From positions 62,001-126,000 of the forward strand of contig CALUWJ010000005.1 of the NCBI GenBank assembly GCA_944324455.1: 64,000 nt of DNA, in the 5' to 3' direction. Shown here one piece after another: positions 51,058 to 59,578 of this stretch. The notes under the pieces were generated by a model. That model saw only the letters and a list, made by a program, of their open reading frames with translations. It ran no database searches and was not told the DNA's origin. Made by a program: the position numbers and the translations under genes. Numbering within the stretch: position 1 is the first letter of the stretch; each line of letters starts with the position of its first letter. The stretch is from Candidatus Gastranaerophilales bacterium. GTDB lineage: Bacteria > Cyanobacteriota > Vampirovibrionia > Gastranaerophilales > Gastranaerophilaceae.

Positions 51058-52688
51058 TATATTTCCTCGTCTGATACACTTGGAATAAGTTTTAAGAGTT
51101 TAATATTTGCAATTTCAAAATTAGGATTTAAATTTAGTGAGGTTTTATAAAAATGAATTGCATCTTGTTTTTTATTCATTGCTTGGCTATATAGAGCGCA
51201 AAGATAGTAGTAATAATAATTTTTTTCTAAAGTAAATGCTGCGTTATAAATTAATCCTCTTGCGTTTTTATAGTTTTTATTTTTAAGATTAAGTTTAACT
51301 AATTCACCAAGCGCATTTTCATACATTGGGTTAATTTCTAATACTCTTTTTAAAAATTCTTCTTTTAAGACATCATTTTTTTGAGCAATGCTTATTGCGC
51401 TGTTGTAATAGCTTATATATTCGGTTTTTGGCATTTTATCAAGTTTAAGCTCAAGTTTTTTTAATTCTTTAGGGTTTTGAGCGTATTGTCTGTGCGCTGT
51501 TGTTAGTTTAATCAGCGCTTCATAGTTATCTTTGTCTTTATCATAAGCTTTTTTGTATGTTTTAACAGCGTTTTTGTAATCGCCATGGAGGTATTTAATA
51601 TCTCCCAAACCGATTAAGGTTTCAATATTGTTTTTGTTTTCTTTATATGAATTTACAAAATAAACATTTGCCCTTTCAATATTATCAAGAGCAAGTTCGC
51701 TTTTAGCATAAAGAGTTATGATTTTATCATTGTCTTTATCAAAATTTAAAATATTTTGGCAATCTTTTTTTGTTTTTTCATAGTTGCCCTCAAGAAAACC
51801 TTTGTTTGCAATATGATATTTTTTTTCATCATCTTTACTTGAAGTATTTGCAAGGACAATTTCTTTTTTAAGAGCAATTGTATTAGCAAAAATTATGCTT
51901 GAATTAGATTTTTCAAGTTTTTCAATAAGATTTTGCGCATCTTTATATTTTTTTGAGTTAATTAAAATATCAAGCTTTTGTATTTTATATGAAACATTGT
52001 TTGGGTTAATTGAAATTGCTTTATTTATATAGTCAAGCGCTTTTGAATATTCTTTTAATTCTAAATTTGCGCAAGATAAAATATAGTTATAGTAATCATT
52101 TTTTTGATAAGTTAATTTTTTTTCTAATAAGTCATTAACTGCCTCTTGGGCTGAATTATCAAAATAAATACTTGAATATAATTTGGCGAAATAAATTTCA
52201 TCATCATAAGTTAAATCATTTTTTGGTTTATAGCTTTTTTCAAGGTCAGCTATATTATCATAAAATTGGTTTTTATAGACAATTTTTTCTATTGCTTTAT
52301 TAGCTAAAGAAAAATATCCGATTTCATAAAAAACTTTTGATAAGGCTAAAAGAGATGAATCATTTTCTATTTTATTAATTAAAACATCATATTCATCATA
52401 AGCAACCTTAGCATTTCCTTGGTTAAATTTAGAGGTTGCATCAATGAAATTTTTTCTTATTTGAGATTTTTTATCTACACCTGTTTCTTGGGTTTTATTA
52501 TCATTTGTTAAAAGGGTATCAACTATATTTGCTAAATTGAAATAATTTGTGTTTTGTTTTGGTTCAGTTTGGATTTTGATTTCAGAAACGGGTTCCAATA
52601 GACTGTCCTCGTTTGATGCTTGTGCGCTAAACGGTACAATCAAAGTCAAGAATAAAGATAAAATGATTTTATTTTTTATTCCTCTCAT
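51057..52688 (-). CDS. Exported TPR-repeat protein
   Basis: A 543-residue protein. The signal peptide (IILSLFLTLIVPFSAQA, cut at about 25) implies a periplasmic location or an anchor. At least eight TPR-like helix pairs run from about 80 to 530 (e.g. AVKTYKKAYDKDKDNYEALI and SKALDYINKAISINPNNVSY). No enzymatic domain. TPR proteins scaffold envelope or pilus assembly. It is second in a three-gene minus-strand run (GAF/HD-GYP, this gene, comM), 14 bp after the first, with AAGGAT before the ATG. Specific partner unknown. Confidence 0.75.
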   Translation of the reverse strand: MRGIKNKIILSLFLTLIVPFSAQASNEDSLLEPVSEIKIQTEPKQNTNYFNLANIVDTLLTNDNKTQETGVDKKSQIRKNFIDATSKFNQGNAKVAYDEYDVLINKIENDSSLLALSKVFYEIGYFSLANKAIEKIVYKNQFYDNIADLEKSYKPKNDLTYDDEIYFAKLYSSIYFDNSAQEAVNDLLEKKLTYQKNDYYNYILSCANLELKEYSKALDYINKAISINPNNVSYKIQKLDILINSKKYKDAQNLIEKLEKSNSSIIFANTIALKKEIVLANTSSKDDEKKYHIANKGFLEGNYEKTKKDCQNILNFDKDNDKIITLYAKSELALDNIERANVYFVNSYKENKNNIETLIGLGDIKYLHGDYKNAVKTYKKAYDKDKDNYEALIKLTTAHRQYAQNPKELKKLELKLDKMPKTEYISYYNSAISIAQKNDVLKEEFLKRVLEINPMYENALGELVKLNLKNKNYKNARGLIYNAAFTLEKNYYYYYLCALYSQAMNKKQDAIHFYKTSLNLNPNFEIANIKLLKLIPSVSDEEI

Positions 52689-52702
52689 TTTCTGATTATC
52701 CT

Positions 52703-54457
52703 TTACAAATTATACTTATAGTATTTATTGAATGTATCTGTTAATTTTTTATGATTAACGATGGCATCCCCCTCATTATTTAGAATAACATATAATTCAC
52801 CTAAATTAAACTGTTTTAATAAATTTTTTTCTGAAATATCGATAATATCTTCTAAATTATCTACCATGACTTTTAAAATATCGTAGGTTTTTATATTTAA
52901 AAAAGCATTAACTACATTTTCATCAAAGTGTTTATTTTTGCCCTCTATGATAATTTCAAGAGCGGTTTTTATATCCATTTTGTCTCTGTAGTGTCTTTTA
53001 GAAGTTATTGCATCAAATACATCGCAAACTGCTAAAATTCTTCCGCCAAGAGGAATTTCTTCACCTTTTAGACCTTTGTAATAGCCTGTTCCATCATATT
53101 TTTCATGGTGAGATGAAGCAATTTTAGCTACATCTTTAAAGTTTTTAGATATATAAACCTTGCCTAAAATGTTATGAGTAAAGCGAACGTGTTCTTTAAT
53201 GTGTTCATATTCTTCAGGAGTTAATTTACCCTCTTTTTGTAGAACCGAATCTTTTATGCCGATTTTTCCGATGTCGTGTAAAAGTCCTGCGTTTTTAATG
53301 ATTTCTTTTTCACTCTCAGATAATCCGTATTCATCACAAATTAATCCTGAGTAGGCAGTAACTCTCCTTGAATGACCTGAGGTGATTTTATCTCTTGCAT
53401 CAATTGAGGCTGAAAGGGTGTCAATAAAGCTTGAAAATAGCATTTTTTGTTCTTCGATTAATTTTTTTTGTTTGTTGAATAAATTAGCATTTTCAAGCGC
53501 AATTCCTGCAGATGAACCTATTGCAATTAATAAATCCTCGTCTTTTTGAGTAAAATCGCCCTCAAATTTATTTAAAACTTGAAACACGCCGACAATTTGA
53601 TGGGATAGATTTCTTATCGGCATACATAAAATGTTTCTTGTTTTATAGCCTGTTTTAAGGTCAATTTCTTTATTGAAATATTCGCTATCATAAGCATTTG
53701 ATATATTAACTGTTTCACCGGTCATAGCAACATGACCTGCTAAACCCTTATTTGCACTAAATCTTATTTCTTGCATTTCAAGGCCCAGTGCAACTTTGCT
53801 CCATAGTTCATTGTGTTCGGTATCCAATAAGAATACCGTACATCTATCTGCCCCTAAGGCTTGTTGAATTTGTTGAGCAATAATAGTTAAAAGACTATCA
53901 ATATTTGTTTCGATTGCTATTGTTCTTCCAACTTGTAAAAGTGCTAAAAGAGCGTCATCTTTTATTTCGCTCGGGATAAAAGAGGGAGGTGCCGGGGTTA
54001 TTGTCTTTTTTTGATATTCGTTATCAATTTTCTTTTTATAATCTAATATGGCTTCTTCAAATTTAATATTGTCTGTTTTAATATATAAACTTGCATTTAA
54101 TAGGTTTAGCGCGGGTTCAATATTTTTTTCAAGATATTCAATTAATGCAAAACAAAAAAGGTTGATTTTTTGTGCTATTGCGCTATTAGATGAGCTTGCA
54201 AGGTATTTTGCATCATTTAATAAAGTTAGGGTTTGAAAATATCTTGCACCTTGTCTATAGTTATTAACTGCAAGATATGACATTGAAATAGAAACTAAAT
54301 CAAAAGCTTTTATTGCAATTGAGCATTTATGAATTTTATTTAAATCAGCTAATTTAATGGGTTTATCTTTACAGATATGGTTAAAAAAAGAGTTCAAAAG
54401 AAACTCTTTCATTTCTTGATAATTAATTTTATCAGAAGTATTTAGCGCTTTATTCAT
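52703..54457 (-). CDS. GAF-HD-GYP domain protein, putative cyclic-di-nucleotide phosphodiesterase
   Basis: The 584-residue protein has an N-terminal helical region (about 1-160), a GAF domain (about 185-320, CTVFLLDTEHNELWSKVALG and FSANKGLAGHVAM) and a C-terminal HD-GYP domain (about 340-520). Metal ligands are visible: HSRRV, LLHDIGKIG, ASSHHEKYDGTGY, ILAVCDVFDAIT and the Lys-His of GKNKHFDENVV. The GYP signature reads GYY (Tyr460 in place of Pro), a tolerated or altered variant. Such proteins degrade c-di-GMP under ligand control. It heads the run with the TPR and comM genes. The ATG is preceded by GGGAT. Confidence 0.88.
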   Translation of the reverse strand: MNKALNTSDKINYQEMKEFLLNSFFNHICKDKPIKLADLNKIHKCSIAIKAFDLVSISMSYLAVNNYRQGARYFQTLTLLNDAKYLASSSNSAIAQKINLFCFALIEYLEKNIEPALNLLNASLYIKTDNIKFEEAILDYKKKIDNEYQKKTITPAPPSFIPSEIKDDALLALLQVGRTIAIETNIDSLLTIIAQQIQQALGADRCTVFLLDTEHNELWSKVALGLEMQEIRFSANKGLAGHVAMTGETVNISNAYDSEYFNKEIDLKTGYKTRNILCMPIRNLSHQIVGVFQVLNKFEGDFTQKDEDLLIAIGSSAGIALENANLFNKQKKLIEEQKMLFSSFIDTLSASIDARDKITSGHSRRVTAYSGLICDEYGLSESEKEIIKNAGLLHDIGKIGIKDSVLQKEGKLTPEEYEHIKEHVRFTHNILGKVYISKNFKDVAKIASSHHEKYDGTGYYKGLKGEEIPLGGRILAVCDVFDAITSKRHYRDKMDIKTALEIIIEGKNKHFDENVVNAFLNIKTYDILKVMVDNLEDIIDISEKNLLKQFNLGELYVILNNEGDAIVNHKKLTDTFNKYYKYNL

Positions 54458-54514
54458 ATTCTATCCCATAAACATTCTAGAATTATTATGATTGAATGTC
54501 AAACATATAAAACT

Positions 54515-54543
54515 TTTACAAGGGTTGAATTTTATTGTAAAAT
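54515..54543 (+). promoter_or_regulatory. Promoter of the polA operon
   Basis: TTTACA (54515-54520), a 17-bp spacer, TAAAAT (54538-54543). The leader is about 12 nt and includes GAGGAG. Confidence 0.7.
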
Positions 54544-54561
54544 AGTAATTGAGGAGCAATA

Positions 54562-57186
54562 ATGGAAGATAAAAAGACTTTAATTTTAGTTGATGGGCAT
54601 GCATTGGCTTTTCGTATGTTTTTTGCGCTTGAGAGAACCAACATGCAAACAACGGAGCATATTCCAACTTGGGCAGTGTATGGATTTTTTAAGGCAATAT
54701 TTGATTTATTATCAGATAAAAAATTAAATATCAATCCTAATTCTATAGCTGTTGCGTTTGATGTTTCAAAAGCAACTTTTAGATTGGAAAAATATTCTGA
54801 TTATAAAGCAAACAGGTTAACAATGCCTGATACCCTAAGAACTCAGCTGGAATTAATTAAAGAAGGACTTTGTGCTCTTGATATTCCGATTTATACAAAA
54901 GAGGGTTATGAGGGTGATGATGTAATTGGAACAATTGCTCTACAAGCTCAAAATAAAGGTCATAAAACATATATTTTAACAGGGGATAAAGATAGTTTTC
55001 AGCTTATTGATGATGAAGGTTTAACTACTGTTTTAATTCCCTCTAAAGGTGAAATAGTTAAATATAATAAACAAGAAGTCTATGAAAAAATGGAAGTTTA
55101 TCCAAGTCAAATTGTTGATTATAAGGCTTTATGCGGTGATACTTCTGATAATATTCCAGGGATTAGAGGAATAGGACCAAAATCAGCTTCAGCATTATTA
55201 AATGAATATAAAACTCTTGATGGAGTTTATGAAAATATTGAAAATATAACAAAAAAAGCTCTAAAAGAAAAACTAATTCAAGGAAAAGAAAATGCTTATT
55301 TATCTCAGTTTTTGGCAAAAATAGTAACTGATTTAGATATTGAATTTGATTTTGAGGGTGCTTGTTTAACTACTCCTAATAAAGAGGCTGTTAAAGAATT
55401 TTTGACTAAAATGCAATTTTATTCATTTGTTAAAAATATCGATAAATTATTAGCTCCTTTTAATTCAAAAAATTCTTGTGATGATAATATTGTTCAGTTT
55501 TTACCTCTTGAACAAGAACAAACTCAGCTTGGGTTATTTAGCCAAGTTGAAGAAAAAAAGATAAAAGAAATTAAAAAACTGCAAAATGATGAAGCAAAAA
55601 ATTATCTAAAAGAAAATAAACCTGATAAAATAGGGTTTTTATCGGATTTTGAAGATAGTGCTTATTGCTATATTGCTTATAAAAACGATGTTGTTTTAAA
55701 ATTGCCTGTAATTGAAATAAAAGATATTCTTGAAAATTCTGAAATTAAAAAAATAACTTATGATGTTAAAAACCTTGATTACGATATCAAAGGTGTAATT
55801 TTAGATACTCAGCTTTCTAGTTATATCAAAGATTCATCAAGAAAACATGATTTAATTACACAGATTAATGAATGTCTTAATGTAATTCCTGATGAAAAAG
55901 ATTATTATCTTCTAGCTTCTTATTTGTTTGATTTGTATGAATATTACAATGAAGTTTTAAATGAAAAAGAATTAAAGCTATTGAATGAAGTTGAGCTTCC
56001 CTTATCTTTTGTTTTAAAAGATATGGAAAAAACAGGTGTGAAGCTTGATATAGATTATCTTAAAACTATTGATGATGAAATCATAGTTAAAGTTAAAGAT
56101 TATGAGCAAAAGATATATTCTCAAGCAGGCATGGAATTTAATATTAATTCACCAAAACAGGTTGCTGAAGTTTTGTTTGATAAATTGCAAATAAAACCAA
56201 AGAAAAAAGGTAAATCAGGAAATTATTCCACAAATGCTAAAATTCTTGATGAATTAGCGCTTGAATATAAAATAGCAAGAGATATTTTAGAACATCGTCA
56301 ATTAATGAAATTAAAAACAACTTATATTGACGCCCTGCCTAAATTGGTTAAAAGTGATGGAAAAATTCACACTCATTTTAATCAAACAGTTACAACAACA
56401 GGAAGATTATCTTCATCTGATCCTAATTTGCAAAATATTCCAATTAAAACAGAATTTTCAAATAGAATTAGAGCTGCTTTTGTTCCTACGGACGATGATT
56501 ACTTGATTATGAGTGCTGATTATTCGCAAGTTGAATTAAGGTTATTGGCGCATTATTCAAAAGATGAAGGTTTGATTAAAGCATTTTGCGATGAAATGGA
56601 TGTTCATAAAATTACTGCATCTAAAATATTTAATGTTCCAATGGATGAAGTAACAAAGGAAATGAGAAGAAAGGCTAAAACTGTTAATTTTGGCATAATT
56701 TATGGGCAAACAAGATATGGTTTAGCGCAAACTCTTAATATTTCTCCTTTTGAAGCGCAAGATTTGATTAATAAATATTTTATGACTTATCCAAAAATTT
56801 CAACTTATATTAATGAAACCCTAGAATGCGCTCAAACTAACGGTTGGGTTGAAACTCTTTATGGTAGAAAAAGATATTTAGGAGCAGAATTGAATTCAAG
56901 AAATGCAAATATTAGAGAATTTGCTGCTCGTGCTGCAATAAATGCCCCCTTGCAAGGCTCAAGCGCTGATATTATAAAAATGGCAATGGTGGAATTATTT
57001 TCAAAACTAAAAGGTTTTAAATCAAAAATAATTCTACAAATCCATGACGAACTTGTTTTAGATGTTCATAAAGATGAACTTGATGAAGTTAAGAAATTAA
57101 CGCTTATTGCAATGGAACAAAATCAACCATTGGATGTACCTTTAAAGGTTGAAGTCGGAGTGGGTAAAACTTGGATGGAAAAGTAA
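54562..57186 (+). CDS. polA: DNA polymerase I
   Basis: 874 residues. The 5'-nuclease domain (1-290) shows LVDGHALAFRMFFAL, YEGDDVIGTIA and DYKALCGDTSDNIPG. The middle 3'-5' exonuclease-like region (about 345-470) lacks a clear three-Asp set (DFEDSAYCY and YDVKNLDYDIKG stand in place of the motifs), so proofreading may be lost, as in Bacillus Pol I. The polymerase domain (480-874) is intact: motif A ADYSQVELRLLAH, motif B EMRRKAKTVNFGIIYG, motif C QIHDELVLDV. It fills gaps in repair and removes RNA primers. GAGGAG precedes the ATG, and the next gene starts two bases after the stop. Confidence 0.96.
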   Translation: MEDKKTLILVDGHALAFRMFFALERTNMQTTEHIPTWAVYGFFKAIFDLLSDKKLNINPNSIAVAFDVSKATFRLEKYSDYKANRLTMPDTLRTQLELIKEGLCALDIPIYTKEGYEGDDVIGTIALQAQNKGHKTYILTGDKDSFQLIDDEGLTTVLIPSKGEIVKYNKQEVYEKMEVYPSQIVDYKALCGDTSDNIPGIRGIGPKSASALLNEYKTLDGVYENIENITKKALKEKLIQGKENAYLSQFLAKIVTDLDIEFDFEGACLTTPNKEAVKEFLTKMQFYSFVKNIDKLLAPFNSKNSCDDNIVQFLPLEQEQTQLGLFSQVEEKKIKEIKKLQNDEAKNYLKENKPDKIGFLSDFEDSAYCYIAYKNDVVLKLPVIEIKDILENSEIKKITYDVKNLDYDIKGVILDTQLSSYIKDSSRKHDLITQINECLNVIPDEKDYYLLASYLFDLYEYYNEVLNEKELKLLNEVELPLSFVLKDMEKTGVKLDIDYLKTIDDEIIVKVKDYEQKIYSQAGMEFNINSPKQVAEVLFDKLQIKPKKKGKSGNYSTNAKILDELALEYKIARDILEHRQLMKLKTTYIDALPKLVKSDGKIHTHFNQTVTTTGRLSSSDPNLQNIPIKTEFSNRIRAAFVPTDDDYLIMSADYSQVELRLLAHYSKDEGLIKAFCDEMDVHKITASKIFNVPMDEVTKEMRRKAKTVNFGIIYGQTRYGLAQTLNISPFEAQDLINKYFMTYPKISTYINETLECAQTNGWVETLYGRKRYLGAELNSRNANIREFAARAAINAPLQGSSADIIKMAMVELFSKLKGFKSKIILQIHDELVLDVHKDELDEVKKLTLIAMEQNQPLDVPLKVEVGVGKTWMEK

Positions 57187-57187
57187 G

Positions 57188-57550
57188 ATGAAAAAAATAA
57201 TATTAACTTTAGCTATACTATTTTCTTTTAATTATGTTATGGCAAATATGTTGAATGAATGTTATAAAATATATTCTAAAGACGCTGATAGCTTATTTAT
57301 GAGTGCATTAAGCGCAATAAGTTCATCTGATAAATATGAAATATCTGAAATTCAAACAAAAAATGGTTATATATTATTTTTGGCAGGTTCAAAATATTAT
57401 CTTTTAACTTTAACTAAAAGATATCAAAATCAAACGGAAATAAAAATTCTTCCTCAAAATAGTGATTTTTCTCAAGGAAGCGAAGTTGCAAAAGATTTAT
57501 TTTTGTTGATTGATAATGAAATTAAGACTCCTATGGGGCTGGTTAAATAA
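57188..57550 (+). CDS. Small exported protein of unknown function
   Basis: A 120-residue protein with a signal peptide (IILTLAILFSFNYVMA, cut at about 20) and a mature domain of about 100 residues with alternating strands (KYEISEIQTKNGYILFLAGS, YYLLTLTKRY). Family unknown. It begins at ATG 57188, one base after the polA stop codon; a longer frame from 57149 overlaps polA and lacks the signal peptide at its end, so it is rejected. Its stop overlaps the priA start (TAATG). Co-transcription with repair genes is odd for an exported protein. Confidence 0.65.
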   Translation: MKKIILTLAILFSFNYVMANMLNECYKIYSKDADSLFMSALSAISSSDKYEISEIQTKNGYILFLAGSKYYLLTLTKRYQNQTEIKILPQNSDFSQGSEVAKDLFLLIDNEIKTPMGLVK

Positions 57551-59574
57551 TGAATTTAAAATATGCTCAAGTTTTGGTTGATATTAATAAATTGGGTACA
57601 AAAACATTCAGCTATTTAATTCCTGAAAGTTTAAAAAATGAAATTAAAGTGGGTCAAGCTGTTTCAATTCCTTTCGGCAGAAGAAAAGAAGAACTAAAAG
57701 CTTATGTTGTAGGGTTTAGCGATTATTTAGAAGAAGGAATAAAAGCAAAAGAAATTAGTGAGATTTTAGATAATACTCCATTATTTTCTCTTGAATATTT
57801 AAAGCTTTTAGAGTGGGTTTCAAGCTATTATTTTTGTGATATTCAAACGGTTTTAAATACGGCATTACCTCAGAAATTTTTTGAAAAAAATGTTAAAAAA
57901 TATAGAACGCCAAAGATTAAGGATAAAATTTTTGATATAAAAAAGATAAATTCTGATTTTGAATTATCTAAAGCACAGAAAAAAGTTTATGACGAGATTA
58001 ATAAAGTTGGGGCTAAAACCTCGCTATTGTATGGAATTACAGGTTCTGGGAAAACTGAGATTTATTTTAAATTGATTGAAGATACAATCAATCAAGGTAA
58101 AAATGTGATATTTATGGCGCCTGAAATTGCGCTTGTTTCTCAATTGACTATGAGGACAATAGAGCGTTTTGGCGCTGATTGTGTTGCAATATGGCATAGT
58201 TCAATAACTGAAGCACAAAAATATGAAACTTGGAAAAAATTAAGAAACAATGAAATAAAAATTCTTTTTGGAGCAAGAAGTGCTGTTTTTGCACCAATGA
58301 AAGATTTAGGGCTTATTATAATTGATGAAGAACATGATTCAAGCTACAAACAAACTATGCCTAATCCAAGATATAATGCACGTGATGTTGCTAAAAAACT
58401 TTGTGAATTATATGGGGCAAAATTAATTTTGGGTTCTGCTACACCGTCAATTGAAAGTTATTATGAGGCAATTAATACTAATTCATTGTTTGTCTTAAAA
58501 GAAAGATATAATAATGCGCTTTTGCCTAAGGTTGTTGTTATTGATATGAGAGAAGAAAGAGCAGAAAAAAATTATACTCTTTTTTCAAGAACTTTACAAA
58601 AAAATGTTAAAGAAACAATTGAAAAAGGCGAACAGGTAATATTTTTAATCAATCGCAGGGGTTTTGCTTCTTATACTCAATGTCTTGAGTGCGGAACAGT
58701 TTTAGAATGTCCTAAATGTGCAATTCCTTTGATTTATCATAATCAAACAAATTCATATAAATGTCATTATTGTAATTATGAGGTTGTTAATCCAAAATGT
58801 CCAAAATGCGAAAGTGATGCGCTTGAGCATTTTGGCTTAGGAAGTGAAAAAGTTGAGCTTTCAGCAAGAAAAATGTTTCCGAATTATAGGATTGAAAGGC
58901 TTGATTCTGATAGCTTAACAAAGAAAAATGAGCATGTTGAAATTTTAAAAAGATTTCAAAAAGGCGAAATCGATATTTTAGTTGGTACTCAAATGATAGC
59001 TAAAGGTTTAGATAATAAAAATGTTACTTTAGTTGGTGTTATTAATGCAGATTTGAGTTTTAATTTGCCTGATTATAGGAGTTCGGAACGCGGTTTTTCA
59101 ATTTTAACCCAAGTTGCAGGACGCTCCGGCAGAGGGGAAAAAGAAGGAAAAGTTATTTTTCAAACTTATAATTCAAATAATATATTTTTAAAAAATGCGC
59201 AAGAACAAAATTACGAAGAATTTTATAAAAATGAAATTGAATTAAGGGAAATGCTTGACTATCCTCCTTATTCAAAAATGATTAGAGTTGTTTTATCATC
59301 AAAAGATGATTTTAGAGCTGAAAAATCAGCAGCAGAAATAGAATTTGCACTGAGTGATTATATTAAAAAATTATCTCTTGATGAAACTATTTTAATCCTA
59401 GGGCCTTGCCCTTGTGTGATTAACAGAATTAAAGAAGAATACAGATATAATATCATAATTAAAAATAAACTTTCTGAAAATGGACACAGGACAATTTTGA
59501 GGTTTTTAAAATCAATCAAACTGCCATCTGATATTAAAATGGTTGTAGATATTGACCCATCTGATATATTATAA
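57550..59574 (+). CDS. priA: Primosomal replication restart helicase PriA
   Basis: 674 residues. The N-terminal DNA-binding domain (QAVSIPFGRRKEELKAYVVG) is followed by SF2 helicase motifs: LYGITGSGKTEIYF (Walker A), IIDEEHDSSYKQ (DEEH box) and LILGSATPS. Zinc sites follow in CLECGTVLECPKCAIPL and CHYCNYEVVNPKCPKCES. The helicase C-terminal motif is GTQMIAKGLDNKNVT, with QVAGRSGRG. It reloads the replisome at collapsed forks after recombination, consistent with the helicase-nuclease genes downstream. It overlaps the upstream gene by one base. The next gene begins 5 bp after its stop. Confidence 0.95.
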   Translation: MNLKYAQVLVDINKLGTKTFSYLIPESLKNEIKVGQAVSIPFGRRKEELKAYVVGFSDYLEEGIKAKEISEILDNTPLFSLEYLKLLEWVSSYYFCDIQTVLNTALPQKFFEKNVKKYRTPKIKDKIFDIKKINSDFELSKAQKKVYDEINKVGAKTSLLYGITGSGKTEIYFKLIEDTINQGKNVIFMAPEIALVSQLTMRTIERFGADCVAIWHSSITEAQKYETWKKLRNNEIKILFGARSAVFAPMKDLGLIIIDEEHDSSYKQTMPNPRYNARDVAKKLCELYGAKLILGSATPSIESYYEAINTNSLFVLKERYNNALLPKVVVIDMREERAEKNYTLFSRTLQKNVKETIEKGEQVIFLINRRGFASYTQCLECGTVLECPKCAIPLIYHNQTNSYKCHYCNYEVVNPKCPKCESDALEHFGLGSEKVELSARKMFPNYRIERLDSDSLTKKNEHVEILKRFQKGEIDILVGTQMIAKGLDNKNVTLVGVINADLSFNLPDYRSSERGFSILTQVAGRSGRGEKEGKVIFQTYNSNNIFLKNAQEQNYEEFYKNEIELREMLDYPPYSKMIRVVLSSKDDFRAEKSAAEIEFALSDYIKKLSLDETILILGPCPCVINRIKEEYRYNIIIKNKLSENGHRTILRFLKSIKLPSDIKMVVDIDPSDIL

Positions 59575-59578
59575 AAAT

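Noticed and set aside
57149-57187. Upstream start of the small exported protein inside polA
   Set aside because: The extension would bury the signal peptide; ATG 57188 directly follows the polA stop.
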